This document shows, in pieces, positions 30,889 through 39,730 of a DNA stretch of 64,000 nt (position 1 is its first letter; each line of letters opens with the position of its first letter). The stretch is from assembly GCF_016908325.1 (NCBI RefSeq), contig NZ_JAFBDR010000003.1, positions 186,001 through 250,000 of the forward strand. The letters run 5' to 3'. The DNA comes from Aquibacillus albus. GTDB taxonomy: Bacteria; Bacillota; Bacilli; Bacillales; Amphibacillaceae. Both the position numbers and the translations under genes were made by a program. Under the pieces are notes generated by a model, which saw only the letters and a program-made list of their open reading frames with translations, was not told the DNA's origin and searched no databases.

Positions 30889-31096
30889 TGATTGAACCTC
30901 CTTTTCTTTTAACTTAGCATTTTCTTGAATGAAACAAATTATGACAATGGATATCGATATTTTTGAAATTCAGCCAAAAATTAAAACCATTTTCCTAGGT
31001 AAGCGATAGGTTAGTATTTAAATTTGTCTGGTAACTAATCGTTTATCATGCGATAATATCATCGTGTTGTAATTTTTAAGAATGGACGGTTTTTTT

Positions 31097-32017
31097 ATGT
31101 TAAAAACAAACTTGGTATTTTATTTCGGACTTATTTTAGTTTCAGTTATTTGGGGAATTAATTTCGGTGTTTCTAGGTGGGCAATGGAAGTATTTCCAGC
31201 AGAGGTATTTGTATTTCTTCGATTTGGATTGGCATTACCTATTTTATTTTTGATATTAAAGTGGACAGAAGGCTCTGTTAAAGTAGATAAACAAGACCTC
31301 ATCAAACTTGGAGTCATTGGTTTCGTTGGCGTAACTATTTTAGAAATCCTTGTCATGTATTCCATTAAGTACACGACACTTGCCAATGCTTCCCTTTTAA
31401 ATGTCGCTCCCTGGCCAATTTTCACTGCTTTGTTTGCGCCATTATTCACACGAGAAAAAATGACATTAAGACTAGCGATAGGTGGCTGTATTGCTTTTAT
31501 TGGTGTCTCGATGATTATTCTAGGTGGAAAAGACGGATTTAGCCTTAATTCTGACTATATGCTCGGCAACTTATTAGCTCTTTCGATTAGCTTAATTGGT
31601 GCACTTTTTAACTTGGCATGTATGCCACTTATGAATAAGTATTCGGCTATGCGTGTAACAACATGGTACATTCTGTTTGGTTCCATCTTTTTATTTCCGA
31701 TCACGTTAAGCGGATGGAACCAAGTTATGTGGTCTGAACTAACTCCAGTTACGTGGGGAGCCGTTGCATACAATGTGATATTATGTACCGTGGCTGCATT
31801 TGTCATCTGGAATTTATCAATGAAAAAAGTAGGCGCATCTAAGGCTAACTTCTACCGATATTTTGTGCCAGCAGCTGCTGCAGTTGCAGGGGTTCTATTC
31901 TTTAACGAAACGATTTGGATTCCACAAATCGTTGGAGGACTTGTGATTGTTTTAGGCTTACTATGGATTAGTACGGAAAGAAAAAAAGTCCAGATTTCCC
32001 ATGCCAAGGCAGGATAA
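31097..32017 (+). CDS. EamA/DMT family transporter
   Basis: 306-aa membrane protein with ten hydrophobic helices in two EamA repeats (VIWGINFGVSRWAME..., then LISLIGALFNLACMPL...). The DMT superfamily exports amino acids or other small metabolites; the substrate is unknown. ATG 31097 fits the family start; an ATG at 31082 would add five residues. Ribosome binding site is weak for both. Terminator at 32028-32062. Confidence 0.85.
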   Translation: MLKTNLVFYFGLILVSVIWGINFGVSRWAMEVFPAEVFVFLRFGLALPILFLILKWTEGSVKVDKQDLIKLGVIGFVGVTILEILVMYSIKYTTLANASLLNVAPWPIFTALFAPLFTREKMTLRLAIGGCIAFIGVSMIILGGKDGFSLNSDYMLGNLLALSISLIGALFNLACMPLMNKYSAMRVTTWYILFGSIFLFPITLSGWNQVMWSELTPVTWGAVAYNVILCTVAAFVIWNLSMKKVGASKANFYRYFVPAAAAVAGVLFFNETIWIPQIVGGLVIVLGLLWISTERKKVQISHAKAG

Positions 32018-32027
32018 TCAATAAATC

Positions 32028-32062
32028 AATAAACCTCATTTAACTTTAAATGGGGTTTATTT
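32028..32062 (+). terminator. Terminator after the EamA transporter
   Basis: AATAAACCTCATTTA / AAATGGGGTTTATT stem with T-rich tail. Confidence 0.8.
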
Positions 32063-32145
32063 CCTTGCCACATGTGCTGAATAGTTTCCCAATCTTCTTT
32101 TTTGCGGTATAATATATTTCGAGTCACGAAGAAAGGAAGCTATCT

Positions 32146-33330
32146 ATGGATCAAACATTAGCAAAAACTTCCAAACAAGATAAAATTTGGACGCGAGATT
32201 TTGCCCTCATCTGTGCGGCAAACTTTTTTATTTTTTTAGGCTTTCAAATGACGTTACCTACCATTCCATTATTTGTACAAGAATTAGGTGGTAGTGACAA
32301 ACTCATTGGTGTAATTACTGGTATTTTTACATTTTCAGCTCTTTTATTACGACCATATGCAGGACACTCGTTAGAGTCAAAGGGACGACAGTTTGTCTAT
32401 ATGCTAGGGCTTGCTATTTTTGTACTTTCTGTCGGATCGTTTGCCTTTATTTTCAGCATCGTCTTTTTAATTCTGATGCGAATGGTGCAGGGAATTGGTT
32501 GGGCGTTTTCAACTACAGCAACCGGGACAATCGCAACTGATTTAATCCCACCTAAACGCCGAGGAGAAGGAATGGGATACTTCGGTCTGTCAGGTAACAT
32601 TGCTCTTGCATTCGGACCATCGTTGGGATTAGCTTTAGTCGGTTACTTATCTTTTACGCAATTATTTCTCATTTGTTCATCGCTTGGTTTCGTAGCATTA
32701 ATATTGTCTTCTAAAATTAGATACAAAAAGGTGGAAAAACCTGAAAACGCTGTCGCAACCCCAAGGTTTGATATTTTTGAAAGAAGCGCAATTAAGCCAT
32801 CCCTGTTATTATTTTTCATCACAACAACCTTTGGTGGAATTGCATCATTCCTCCCTTTGTACACAGCTGAAAAAGGGATAGGTGGTATCGAATTTTACTT
32901 TTTTGTTTTTGCAATGTTTTTGATGGTCTCAAGATCATTCGCTGGCCGTTTATATGATAAAAAGGGACATATTTTTGTCTTTTTACCAGGAACCACTATG
33001 ATTTTTAGTGCTATGCTGTTCTTAGTTTGGTTACCTGGCTCTTTCGTTCTCTATATCGCTGCCGCACTATATGGCTTAGGTTTTGGAACCGTCCAACCAG
33101 CGTTACAGGCATGGTCTGTTTCAAAAGCACCAGGTCACCGAAAAGGAATGGCAAATGCAACCTTTTTCTCCTTTTTTGATCTCGGCGTTGGTGTTGGCGC
33201 AATAACATTCGGACAAATTGCATTTTTGTTTGGCTATAAATTTATCTATTTAGCATCAGCAATATCTGTCTTTCTATCGATTCTGTTATACCTGGTTTTA
33301 TTAATCCGAGGCCAAAAACCAGCAACTTAA
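32146..33330 (+). CDS. MFS transporter
   Basis: 394-aa major facilitator with 12 predicted helices. MFS landmarks are FTFSALLLRPYAGHSLE (loop 2-3) and RMVQGIGWAFSTTATGTIAT in helix 4, similar to drug/sugar-efflux types such as YwoG. Substrate unknown. ATG 32146 after GAAAGGAAG. Followed by a terminator at 33339-33370. Confidence 0.87.
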   Translation: MDQTLAKTSKQDKIWTRDFALICAANFFIFLGFQMTLPTIPLFVQELGGSDKLIGVITGIFTFSALLLRPYAGHSLESKGRQFVYMLGLAIFVLSVGSFAFIFSIVFLILMRMVQGIGWAFSTTATGTIATDLIPPKRRGEGMGYFGLSGNIALAFGPSLGLALVGYLSFTQLFLICSSLGFVALILSSKIRYKKVEKPENAVATPRFDIFERSAIKPSLLLFFITTTFGGIASFLPLYTAEKGIGGIEFYFFVFAMFLMVSRSFAGRLYDKKGHIFVFLPGTTMIFSAMLFLVWLPGSFVLYIAAALYGLGFGTVQPALQAWSVSKAPGHRKGMANATFFSFFDLGVGVGAITFGQIAFLFGYKFIYLASAISVFLSILLYLVLLIRGQKPAT

Positions 33331-33338
33331 TAGATTAC

Positions 33339-33370
33339 AAAAGCCGAGCATTTTATTTGCTCGGTTTTTT
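33339..33370 (+). terminator. Terminator after the MFS gene
   Basis: AAAGCCGAGCA / TGCTCGGTTTTTT stem with a T-run. Confidence 0.88.
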
Positions 33371-33472
33371 CATCATGATTAGATTTTAGCCTATAAGCAC
33401 TACTCATAAATAATTAGTTCGATGTATACAGGCTAAAAGTATTATAATTTTCAAATAAATTGTCGAAAACAA

Positions 33473-33500
33473 TTGGAAAAATAAAGAATTATGGTATAAT
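33473..33500 (+). promoter_or_regulatory. Sigma-A type promoter of the riboswitch-EAL transcript
   Basis: TTGGAA and a perfect TATAAT separated by 16 bp, ending about 25 bp before the cyclic-di-GMP aptamer. Confidence 0.65.
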
Positions 33501-33524
33501 TGAACCAATAAATCCCAATATTTT

Positions 33525-33612
33525 GTTTTCCGATAAAGGCAAACTTTCTGAAAGGGAAGGACGCAAAGCCACGGGCCTAAGGCATTATGCTATTGGCAGC
33601 CGAGCCGCCGAA
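33525..33612 (+). promoter_or_regulatory. Cyclic-di-GMP-I (GEMM) riboswitch aptamer
   Basis: AAAGGCAAAC, short stem-loop, GACGCAAAGC, GGGCCUAAGG and GGCAGCCGAGCCGCCG: the classical GEMM-I order. A terminator follows at 33624-33660 and an EAL phosphodiesterase gene starts at 33689. It therefore senses the substrate of the enzyme it controls. Confidence 0.95.
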
Positions 33613-33623
33613 GAAACTAGGTT

Positions 33624-33660
33624 AAAAGCGAACCTAATTTCGAAGTTCGCTTTTTTTTCG
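33624..33660 (+). terminator. Riboswitch expression-platform terminator
   Basis: AAAGCGAAC / GTTCGCTTT stem followed by eight T, placed between the aptamer and the EAL gene; the usual off-switch/on-switch hairpin. Confidence 0.88.
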
Positions 33661-33688
33661 TGAAAAAGAAGAAAGGAGGAGCTAACTG

Positions 33689-34405
33689 TTGTTTATTGAT
33701 TACTTCATAGGATATGAAAAGTTCCATCACTACTTCCAACCCATTTATAGTGTCGTGAGTAAGAAGAAATTGGGATATGAAGCACTTCTCAGGTCCGAAC
33801 ACTTTTTAAACCCTGAAACGGCATTTCTAGAAGCAAAAAAAAGGAATCGGCTTTATGAATTGGATTCGCGGTCCATGCATAAAGCCGTCTCAGCCTACCA
33901 TTCGGCAGGTTTATTAAGTAAAGAAGGAAACTTATTTGTAAACGTTTTCCCGTCAACTATTTTACATTCAAGCTTTCCATCCTTTCTTAACAAGATTATG
34001 ACTGATTTTGCTCTAAACAGTCAACAAATTATACTCGAAATTACTGAAACAGAATGTGTTAATCGCTTTCATTTATTAAAATCCAAAATCTTTGAGCTGA
34101 AAAGTCAGGGGTTTCAAATTGCTTTAGATGATGTAGGAAAAGGCTACTTCAATTTTCAATCGATTATTGAGCTTGAACCAAATTATTTAAAATTGGATCG
34201 ATATCTATCTAATGATCTACATCTATCAAGGAAAAAACAGGCACTTATCTTAGTTTTTTTAGATTACTGCAAAGAAAATAATGTTCAACTTATTTTAGAA
34301 GGACTAGAGAAAGAAATAGAGGTAAAAACGGCAGAATCATTAGGTGTACCTATCGCCCAAGGATATTTCTTAGGAAAACCAACTTCATTAATGAATACCG
34401 TGTGA
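33689..34405 (+). CDS. EAL-domain cyclic-di-GMP phosphodiesterase
   Basis: 238-aa stand-alone EAL protein that would hydrolyse cyclic-di-GMP to pGpG in the cytoplasm. All catalytic positions are seen: Glu31 (YEALLR), Asn85, Glu117 (EITET), Asp147-Asp148, Lys168 (LKLDR), Glu204 and Gln224 (QGYFLGKP). Loop 6 is DDVGKGYFN instead of DDFGTGYSS, which may affect dimerisation. No membrane or sensor domain. TTG start 9 nt after AGGAGG. Directly controlled by the upstream riboswitch. Confidence 0.9.
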   Translation: MFIDYFIGYEKFHHYFQPIYSVVSKKKLGYEALLRSEHFLNPETAFLEAKKRNRLYELDSRSMHKAVSAYHSAGLLSKEGNLFVNVFPSTILHSSFPSFLNKIMTDFALNSQQIILEITETECVNRFHLLKSKIFELKSQGFQIALDDVGKGYFNFQSIIELEPNYLKLDRYLSNDLHLSRKKQALILVFLDYCKENNVQLILEGLEKEIEVKTAESLGVPIAQGYFLGKPTSLMNTV

Positions 34406-35056
34406 TACCTATTTTATATATCTCAGTATTGCACAACATAAGATTAATGCGACACAACTATTACATGGATTTGCTTTCTTCCAGGTCTTTTCTATCGAGT
34501 GACATACAATCGCTTCGGCAGAATACTTCGCTGCGGGTCTCACTTTGGCAAATGTTCCCGCAGGTCAAGGAAGGCTTCGGCAGCGTTACATCACATGAAG
34601 AAAATTGACTTTATTTTCGAGTAGTCTACGTGTATTTCCTACGCTGTATAGTGGATTTATATATTCGTGTAATTCATCAAGGAAAATGAGCAGAAACTAA
34701 ACGAAAAGCTGACATTCGTGTAATTCATCAAGGAAAATGAGCAGAAACTAGACGAAAAGCTAATATTCGTGTAATTCATCGAGGAAAATGAGTAGAAATT
34801 AAAAGTAAAGCTAATATTCGTGTAATTCATCAAGGAAAATGAGTAGAAATTAAACGAAAAGCTGACATTCGTGTAATTCATTGAGGAAAATGAGCAGAAA
34901 CTAGACGAAAAGCTAATATTTGTGTAATTCACAAGGAGGCTGAGGTCGTGCCCACGGAAAGCGAGTGTTTTTCCACAGCGTCGGTTATGCACTCTTTTTT
35001 TCGTTAGATTTATGATAAATCACCTTTTGTTGCGCATTATGTGTCAATTGTGTAAT
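34406..35056. other. Repeat-rich non-coding region
   Basis: No plus-strand gene. It holds CTTCGGCAG and GCGGGTCTCAC-type words (34500-34600) and GGAGGCTGAGGTCGTGCCC near 34935, which resemble dispersed Bacillaceae intergenic elements, on both sides of the 51-bp tandem array. A minus-strand open frame (34657-34992) is just the translation of the repeat. Confidence 0.6.
34663..34934. repeat. 51-bp tandem repeat array, 5.3 copies
   Basis: Units start at 34663, 34714, 34765, 34816 and 34867, with a partial unit at 34918. Each begins ATTCGTGTAATTCATCAAGG. Copies alternate between two variants (AAACGAAAAGCTGAC and AGACGAAAAGCTAAT types). 51 bp equals 17 codons, so one minus-strand frame stays open across the array. 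A diverged single copy in inverse orientation is at 42093-42143. Confidence 0.95.
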
Positions 35057-35102
35057 AAAAAAGAAGAGCCTCGCTGCTTTAATCAGCGAGACTCTTCTTT
35101 TA
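35057..35102 (-). terminator. Terminator of the S-box/met operon
   Basis: AAAAGAAGAG-CTCGCTG ... CAGCGAG-CTCTTCTTTT stem immediately after metQ, T-run on the minus strand. Confidence 0.9.
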
Positions 35103-35106
35103 TTTT

Positions 35107-35931
35107 TTATTCACTTTCTTCCATCCAGCTTGGTCTGTGGAAGCCTTGAAATTCTTCCTCAATCACCTGTTTAAAATGATCGGATTCTACAGCTTCTTTA
35201 ATATCTTTTACGTATTGCTCCTCTAGATTTTCCGTCAACACAACAACTCGATTAATAATGTTTTCAGGTAAATTATCTCGAACAAGCGCCGTCGTTAAAT
35301 CAATTCCTGCTGAGATAGCAAAGTTACCGTTAATCGCTGCAACGTCAACTGATTCCAGGGTTCGCGGAAGCTGAGCAGCCTCTACTGGCTTAAATTTTAG
35401 ATTCTTTGGATTACTCGTAATATCTTTTTCGGAAGCTCGAAGTGGATCAACCTCTCCTCCAAATTCAATCACGCCATTATCACGTAAAACAGTCAATCCT
35501 CTTGCTAAATTGGTAGGATCATTGGCAACCGCAACCGTACTTCCTTCTTCAATTTCATCCAGGGAATCATATTTATTTGAATAAATCCCAATTGGTGCTG
35601 TTGGTACAGTAATCACACTAGATAACTCCATATCGTTCTCTTCAGCAAAAGCGTTCATATATACTTCATGTTGAAATAAATTTGCATCTAGTGAGCCATT
35701 TTGAAGCGCCTTATTTGGTTGTACATAATCGTTAAATTCCTCAACAGATACCTCATAACCCAATTCCTCTAAATAAGGCTTCACACCTTTTTCAAGCATA
35801 TCACTATAAGGAATCGTTCCACCTAACACCAATTCTTTCTTTTCACCTGAGGATGCATTCCCCTCTGAACCACATGCAGATAGTACACTGATGACAAATA
35901 AAGTTATTAACGGTAATAGTATTTTTTTCAT
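35107..35931 (-). CDS. metQ: Methionine ABC transporter substrate-binding lipoprotein MetQ
   Basis: 274-aa NlpA-family lipoprotein: lipobox LSAC near residue 20, then the NlpA/MetQ fold (LVLGGTIPYSDMLEKGVKPY, NGSLDANLFQHEVYM). It binds D/L-methionine or derivatives outside the membrane and delivers them to MetI. ATG 35931 has GGAGG at 8 nt; 35946 is a longer alternative without a site. Last gene of the S-box operon. Confidence 0.9.
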   Translation of the reverse strand: MKKILLPLITLFVISVLSACGSEGNASSGEKKELVLGGTIPYSDMLEKGVKPYLEELGYEVSVEEFNDYVQPNKALQNGSLDANLFQHEVYMNAFAEENDMELSSVITVPTAPIGIYSNKYDSLDEIEEGSTVAVANDPTNLARGLTVLRDNGVIEFGGEVDPLRASEKDITSNPKNLKFKPVEAAQLPRTLESVDVAAINGNFAISAGIDLTTALVRDNLPENIINRVVVLTENLEEQYVKDIKEAVESDHFKQVIEEEFQGFHRPSWMEESE

Positions 35932-35951
35932 TATTTTCTCCTCCAATAAAT

Positions 35952-36611
35952 TTATCGTTTGTTCACAGATTTTGCTAAAAAATCTCCAAAATATTGAACA
36001 GCTTGCACTAGGACAATTAATAAAATAACTGTTGTAAACATGACTGTATTATCATAGCGGTAATACCCGTAACGAATAGCTAGGTCTCCAATTCCACCGC
36101 CGCCAATCGTTCCTGCCATAGCGGAGTAACCAATTAAACTGATAGCCGTAATGGTTAAGCCTGCAATCAAGCCTGGTTTAGCTTCTGGTAGAATAATATG
36201 TTTAATAATCATCCATGGAGATGCTCCAACAGCAATTGCTGCCTCAATTACTCCCTTATCTATTTCTCTAGCAGAAGATTCTACTATTCTGGCATAAAAA
36301 GGGATAGCAGCAACTGATAAAGAGACTGAAGCAGCCAATGGACCAATCGTCGTCCCTAACAAGAAATTAGTAAAAGGCAATAGAAATACAAGTAATATTA
36401 TAAAAGGAATCGAACGAACAAGATTGATAAGAACTCCAACTACTCCCTTAATCCAGCGGTTTTCTAAAAATAGCCCTCGATCCGTCACATACAATATAAT
36501 TCCAAATGGTAATCCAAACACGATTGCTACGAGTAGAGCAATTCCAACCATTAACAAGGTTTCAAAGAAGGCGATATTTAGCTCAGGTAATATCTCAATC
36601 AGACTGCTCAT
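35952..36611 (-). CDS. metI: Methionine ABC transporter permease MetI
   Basis: 219-aa permease with five helices; the EAA-like loop reads VIEAAIAVGASPWMIIKHII, and GIGDLAIRYGYYRYD is the MetI C-terminal hallmark. Its start overlaps the metN end by 17 bp, showing translational coupling. Confidence 0.93.
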   Translation of the reverse strand: MSSLIEILPELNIAFFETLLMVGIALLVAIVFGLPFGIILYVTDRGLFLENRWIKGVVGVLINLVRSIPFIILLVFLLPFTNFLLGTTIGPLAASVSLSVAAIPFYARIVESSAREIDKGVIEAAIAVGASPWMIIKHIILPEAKPGLIAGLTITAISLIGYSAMAGTIGGGGIGDLAIRYGYYRYDNTVMFTTVILLIVLVQAVQYFGDFLAKSVNKR

Positions 36612-37617
36612 GCTGTAACACCTCCACCTTACTCACTCTTTCTCGAAGATACTCAATAGCTTGATTAACCTCTTCTTCCGCTCCGTTCAAATCCATAATA
36701 AAAATACCAAGTGGAACATCTTGTATGTATTCCACCTTGCCATGAAGAATATTTCCTTTTACTTTGTGCGATTGAAGCATATCGGAAACAACTCCTTCCG
36801 CAGCTATCTCTCCCCAAAAATGTAGCTGTAATAGTTTCCCGGTCGTCGTTTGCAATAGACGTGAAGGTAAGTCAAAGCTCAGTACCGTATCGATAAACTT
36901 TTTCGTTAGCGGATCACTAGGGTTTGAGAAAATATCATACGTATTTCCCTGCTCTACGATTCTCCCATCCTGCATAACTGCACAGCGATGGCATATATCT
37001 TTCACCACTTCCATTTCATGTGTGATAATAACGATCGTTAACCCAAACTCTTTATTTATTCTTTTAAGCAATGCTAATATTGATTTTGTTGTACTAGGGT
37101 CTAAAGCAGAAGTTGCTTCATCACATAACAATACACTTGGATTATTCGCTAACGCTCTGGCAATACTTACCCGCTGCTTCTGACCACCACTTAGTTGAGC
37201 TGGATATTGATAAATTCTATCCTTTAACCCAACAATTTCAAGTAACTCTTCTACTCTTGTTTTTATCTCTTCTTTCTTCACTCCAGCAGCTTTTAAGGCA
37301 AATGCCACATTTTCAAAAACCGTCTTAGAGGCTACAAGATGAAAGCCTTGAAAAATCATTCCAATTGATTGCCTCGCTTCGCGTAACTGCTTACTGGAAA
37401 GCTGTAATAAATCCACGCCATCAACCTTTACCACACCAGTTGTAGGACGCTCTAGGATATTCATACACCGAAGCAAGGTACTTTTTCCGGCTCCACTGTA
37501 TCCAACGATTCCAAATATTTCTCCCCTGTTTACTGTAAGCGAGACATTATCCACGCCTAAAATCGGCTCATTCTTGCTACTGCTGAACTCCTTCGTAATG
37601 TCCACTAACTCAATCAT
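36595..37617 (-). CDS. metN: Methionine ABC transporter ATP-binding protein MetN
   Basis: 340-aa ATPase: Walker A GYSGAGKST, signature LSGGQKQRVS, Walker B VLLCDEATSALD, plus a C-terminal NIL (ACT-like) regulatory domain (about 260-335), which in E. coli MetN binds methionine and inhibits transport. First transporter gene after the monooxygenase, 27 bp away. Confidence 0.94.
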   Translation of the reverse strand: MIELVDITKEFSSSKNEPILGVDNVSLTVNRGEIFGIVGYSGAGKSTLLRCMNILERPTTGVVKVDGVDLLQLSSKQLREARQSIGMIFQGFHLVASKTVFENVAFALKAAGVKKEEIKTRVEELLEIVGLKDRIYQYPAQLSGGQKQRVSIARALANNPSVLLCDEATSALDPSTTKSILALLKRINKEFGLTIVIITHEMEVVKDICHRCAVMQDGRIVEQGNTYDIFSNPSDPLTKKFIDTVLSFDLPSRLLQTTTGKLLQLHFWGEIAAEGVVSDMLQSHKVKGNILHGKVEYIQDVPLGIFIMDLNGAEEEVNQAIEYLRERVSKVEVLQHEQSD

Positions 37618-37644
37618 TCCTGCAATTCCTCCATTCCCCTTACG

Positions 37645-39036
37645 TTACTGCTGTTTTTCAATGACACGGCGATATTTACTTCCTGGATGGTCCTCCGGTA
37701 ACGTGCTCTTTCCCTCTGGGAATAGTTTTTCTCGTAAAGTTCCATTCTTATATTCCGTTTTATACAACCCTCGCTTTTGAAGCTCTGGGATCACCAAATC
37801 AATGAAGGATTCTAAATCTCCTGGAGTAACCAAGTGGTTTAAATTAAATCCATCGACACCAGATTCCTCAAACTGAAATTGGATGGCATCAGCTACCTCT
37901 GATGGATTACCAACAATAATACTATTGCGATCAAGCGATTCAAATCGGTTTAGTACTTCGCCGACCGTTAGTTTTTTTGGAGCATCCTTTGTTAAGGCAG
38001 CAGCTTTGTAGTGACCTCCTTCAGTCTTCTTCGTATATTCAAAAGGTAAATCTGGATCTAACTCTTCATACTCAGCTATATCGTACCCACTAGCTCCATA
38101 TTGTGCTTTAGCAGCATCTGCACTCCAAACCTTGTTATATTCTTCAAATTTTTTCTCTGCCTCTTCCGTCGTTTCTGCAACAATGACACTTAAAAAGGAG
38201 AAAAACTTTATTTTTTCTGGATTGCGTCCATGACTTTCTGCCCGTTTGCGAATATCATCTATATAGTAACGAATTCGTTCTGGTGTCGGTCCTCCTACAA
38301 AAATGCACTCGGCATGCCTTGAAGCAAATTCACGCCCACGTTCAGAAGTTCCAGCTTGATAAATAACTGGCGTGCGCTGTAGGGATGGCTCACTTAAATG
38401 TGGTCCCTCTACACTAAAGTAATGTCCTTCATGATTGATTTCGTGAACTTTCTCCGGATCCACTAACTTTTCATTTTCAATATCTTCAACGACTGCACCG
38501 TCTTCCCAACTCTGCTCCCATAATTTATATGAAACATCCAAATATTCATCAGCAATACTATAACGTTCATCGTGTTTAATCATGTTTTGTAATCCAAAGT
38601 TTCTTGCTGCATTTGGAAGATAGGAAGTTACCACATTCCAAGCAATTCTTCCTTTCGTTAAATGGTCTAAAGTAGAGAATCTTCTTGCATTACCAAATGG
38701 TGGTTCATACGTTGTACTCACCGTTACTGCAAATGACAAATGCTCTGTTACACTCGCCATTGCTGAAACTAATAAGGCAGGATCGTTCAAAGGTACTTGT
38801 AACCCATCTCGAATGGATGGTTCCTTACTCTTTCGGTACACATCGTAAATACCTAGCACATCTGCAAAGAAAACTGCATCAAATTTTCCCTTCTCTAATT
38901 TTTTGGCTAAATCTATCCAATAATCCAGATCTTTATATCTACGATGCCGTTTACTTTCTGGATGTTTCCAAAACCCGTGTGAATTGTGCATCGAACTATT
39001 CATTTCAAAAGCATTTAAAATTATTTCCTTACTCAT
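37645..39036 (-). CDS. LLM-class flavin-dependent monooxygenase, NtaA/SnaA/DszA family
   Basis: 463-aa FMN-dependent monooxygenase (TIGR03860-like), FMNH2 supplied by a separate reductase. Seen motifs are AFEMNSSMHNSHGFW at the N-terminus, FFADVLGIYDVY, GRIAWNVVTSYLPNAARNFG and YQAGTSERGREFA. Family members cleave organosulfur, nitrilotriacetate or related substrates. The S-box and metNIQ partners point to sulfur release from an organosulfur compound taken up as a methionine-like solute. ATG 39036 chosen; GTG 39042 is possible. Confidence 0.88.
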   Translation of the reverse strand: MSKEIILNAFEMNSSMHNSHGFWKHPESKRHRRYKDLDYWIDLAKKLEKGKFDAVFFADVLGIYDVYRKSKEPSIRDGLQVPLNDPALLVSAMASVTEHLSFAVTVSTTYEPPFGNARRFSTLDHLTKGRIAWNVVTSYLPNAARNFGLQNMIKHDERYSIADEYLDVSYKLWEQSWEDGAVVEDIENEKLVDPEKVHEINHEGHYFSVEGPHLSEPSLQRTPVIYQAGTSERGREFASRHAECIFVGGPTPERIRYYIDDIRKRAESHGRNPEKIKFFSFLSVIVAETTEEAEKKFEEYNKVWSADAAKAQYGASGYDIAEYEELDPDLPFEYTKKTEGGHYKAAALTKDAPKKLTVGEVLNRFESLDRNSIIVGNPSEVADAIQFQFEESGVDGFNLNHLVTPGDLESFIDLVIPELQKRGLYKTEYKNGTLREKLFPEGKSTLPEDHPGSKYRRVIEKQQ

Positions 39037-39088
39037 TTTCACTTCATCCCCCTTAATTCTTACAACTAATTTACCTTATACGTGCATC

Positions 39089-39120
39089 AAAAAAACCTCT
39101 TCTCAAGAAAAGAAGAGGTT
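39089..39120 (-). terminator. S-box expression-platform terminator
   Basis: AACCTCTTCTTTTCTTG ... GAAGAGGTTTTTTTG on the minus strand, between the S-box aptamer and the monooxygenase gene. Formation when SAM is high would stop the operon. Confidence 0.9.
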
Positions 39121-39124
39121 CCAT

Positions 39125-39255
39125 TTAAACACATGGATATTCATCTCCTCTTATCTTTCAAGCATCGTGCTTGCTGGAATTGGCACAGTACTTTTTTCAG
39201 TCTGTTGCCGAGGGTTCATAGGGCCAGTCCCTCCACCTCTCTGGATAAGAAAATC
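39125..39255 (-). promoter_or_regulatory. S-box (SAM-I) riboswitch aptamer
   Basis: Minus strand: CTTATCCAGAGAGGTGGAGG, GACTGGCCC-TATGA, CCTCGGCAACAGACTG, GTGCCAATTCCAGCAAGC and AAGATAAGAG, the full SAM-I order with P1 closing. Controls monooxygenase-metNIQ. Confidence 0.95.
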
Positions 39256-39279
39256 AATTTTCTATTAAATTTATCCAAA

Positions 39280-39308
39280 AATATACAGGATTTTGACTTT
39301 TCTGTCAA
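39280..39308 (-). promoter_or_regulatory. Promoter of the S-box/met operon
   Basis: TTGACA and TATATT with a 17-bp spacer on the minus strand, about 27 bp upstream of the aptamer. Confidence 0.75.
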
Positions 39309-39529
39309 CACTATTTGGCAATTTTCCCGAAATACTTTTTCAATGGCTATGTTAAAGTTCAGTATTGCATTGCTGAAAAGGATACCAAAAATAAAATAAA
39401 TTTCAACACTTACCTTTAAAAAACTTTCTAAAAAATTAATCATTGACATAAAATAGAAATTCAATTAAAGTGATTGCTAACAAGTTCATTGTTCATGTGT
39501 AACTAAGAAAAGACAATTTTAATTTTTGT

Positions 39530-39558
39530 TTGCCGTCTTTTTATACGTGAATTAATTT
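39530..39558 (+). promoter_or_regulatory. Candidate promoter of the second S-box transcript
   Basis: TTGCCG and TAATTT with 17 bp spacing, just upstream of the plus-strand S-box; hexamers are imperfect. A TTGACA at 39443 without a good -10 is an alternative. Confidence 0.45.
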
Positions 39559-39559
39559 T

Positions 39560-39715
39560 CTTATCGAGAGTCAGGGGAGGAACTGGTCCGTTGATCCTGC
39601 AGCAACCAACTAACCTTAGATGAATAAATTTCTTCAAGGTTATGAAAGGTGCTAATTCCAGCAGACATTAGATGTATGATATAACATCCAAATGTCTGGA
39701 AGATGAGAAAGAGTT
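39560..39715 (+). promoter_or_regulatory. S-box (SAM-I) riboswitch aptamer
   Basis: CTTATCGAGAGTCAGGGGAGG, AACTGGTCCGTTGATCCTGC, AGCAACCAAC, GGTGCTAATTCCAGCAGAC and AGATGAGAAA: SAM-I order with an extended third helix. It faces away from the first S-box, and a terminator follows. Confidence 0.93.
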
Positions 39716-39730
39716 TCGGAGTAATCACAC

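Noticed and set aside
33460-33663. 67-codon ORF over the riboswitch before the EAL gene
   Set aside because: It is the aptamer and terminator read as codons; no ribosome binding site.
34657-34992. 111-codon minus-strand ORF over the tandem repeat
   Set aside because: Open only because the 51-bp period is a multiple of three; no start signal and low-complexity product.
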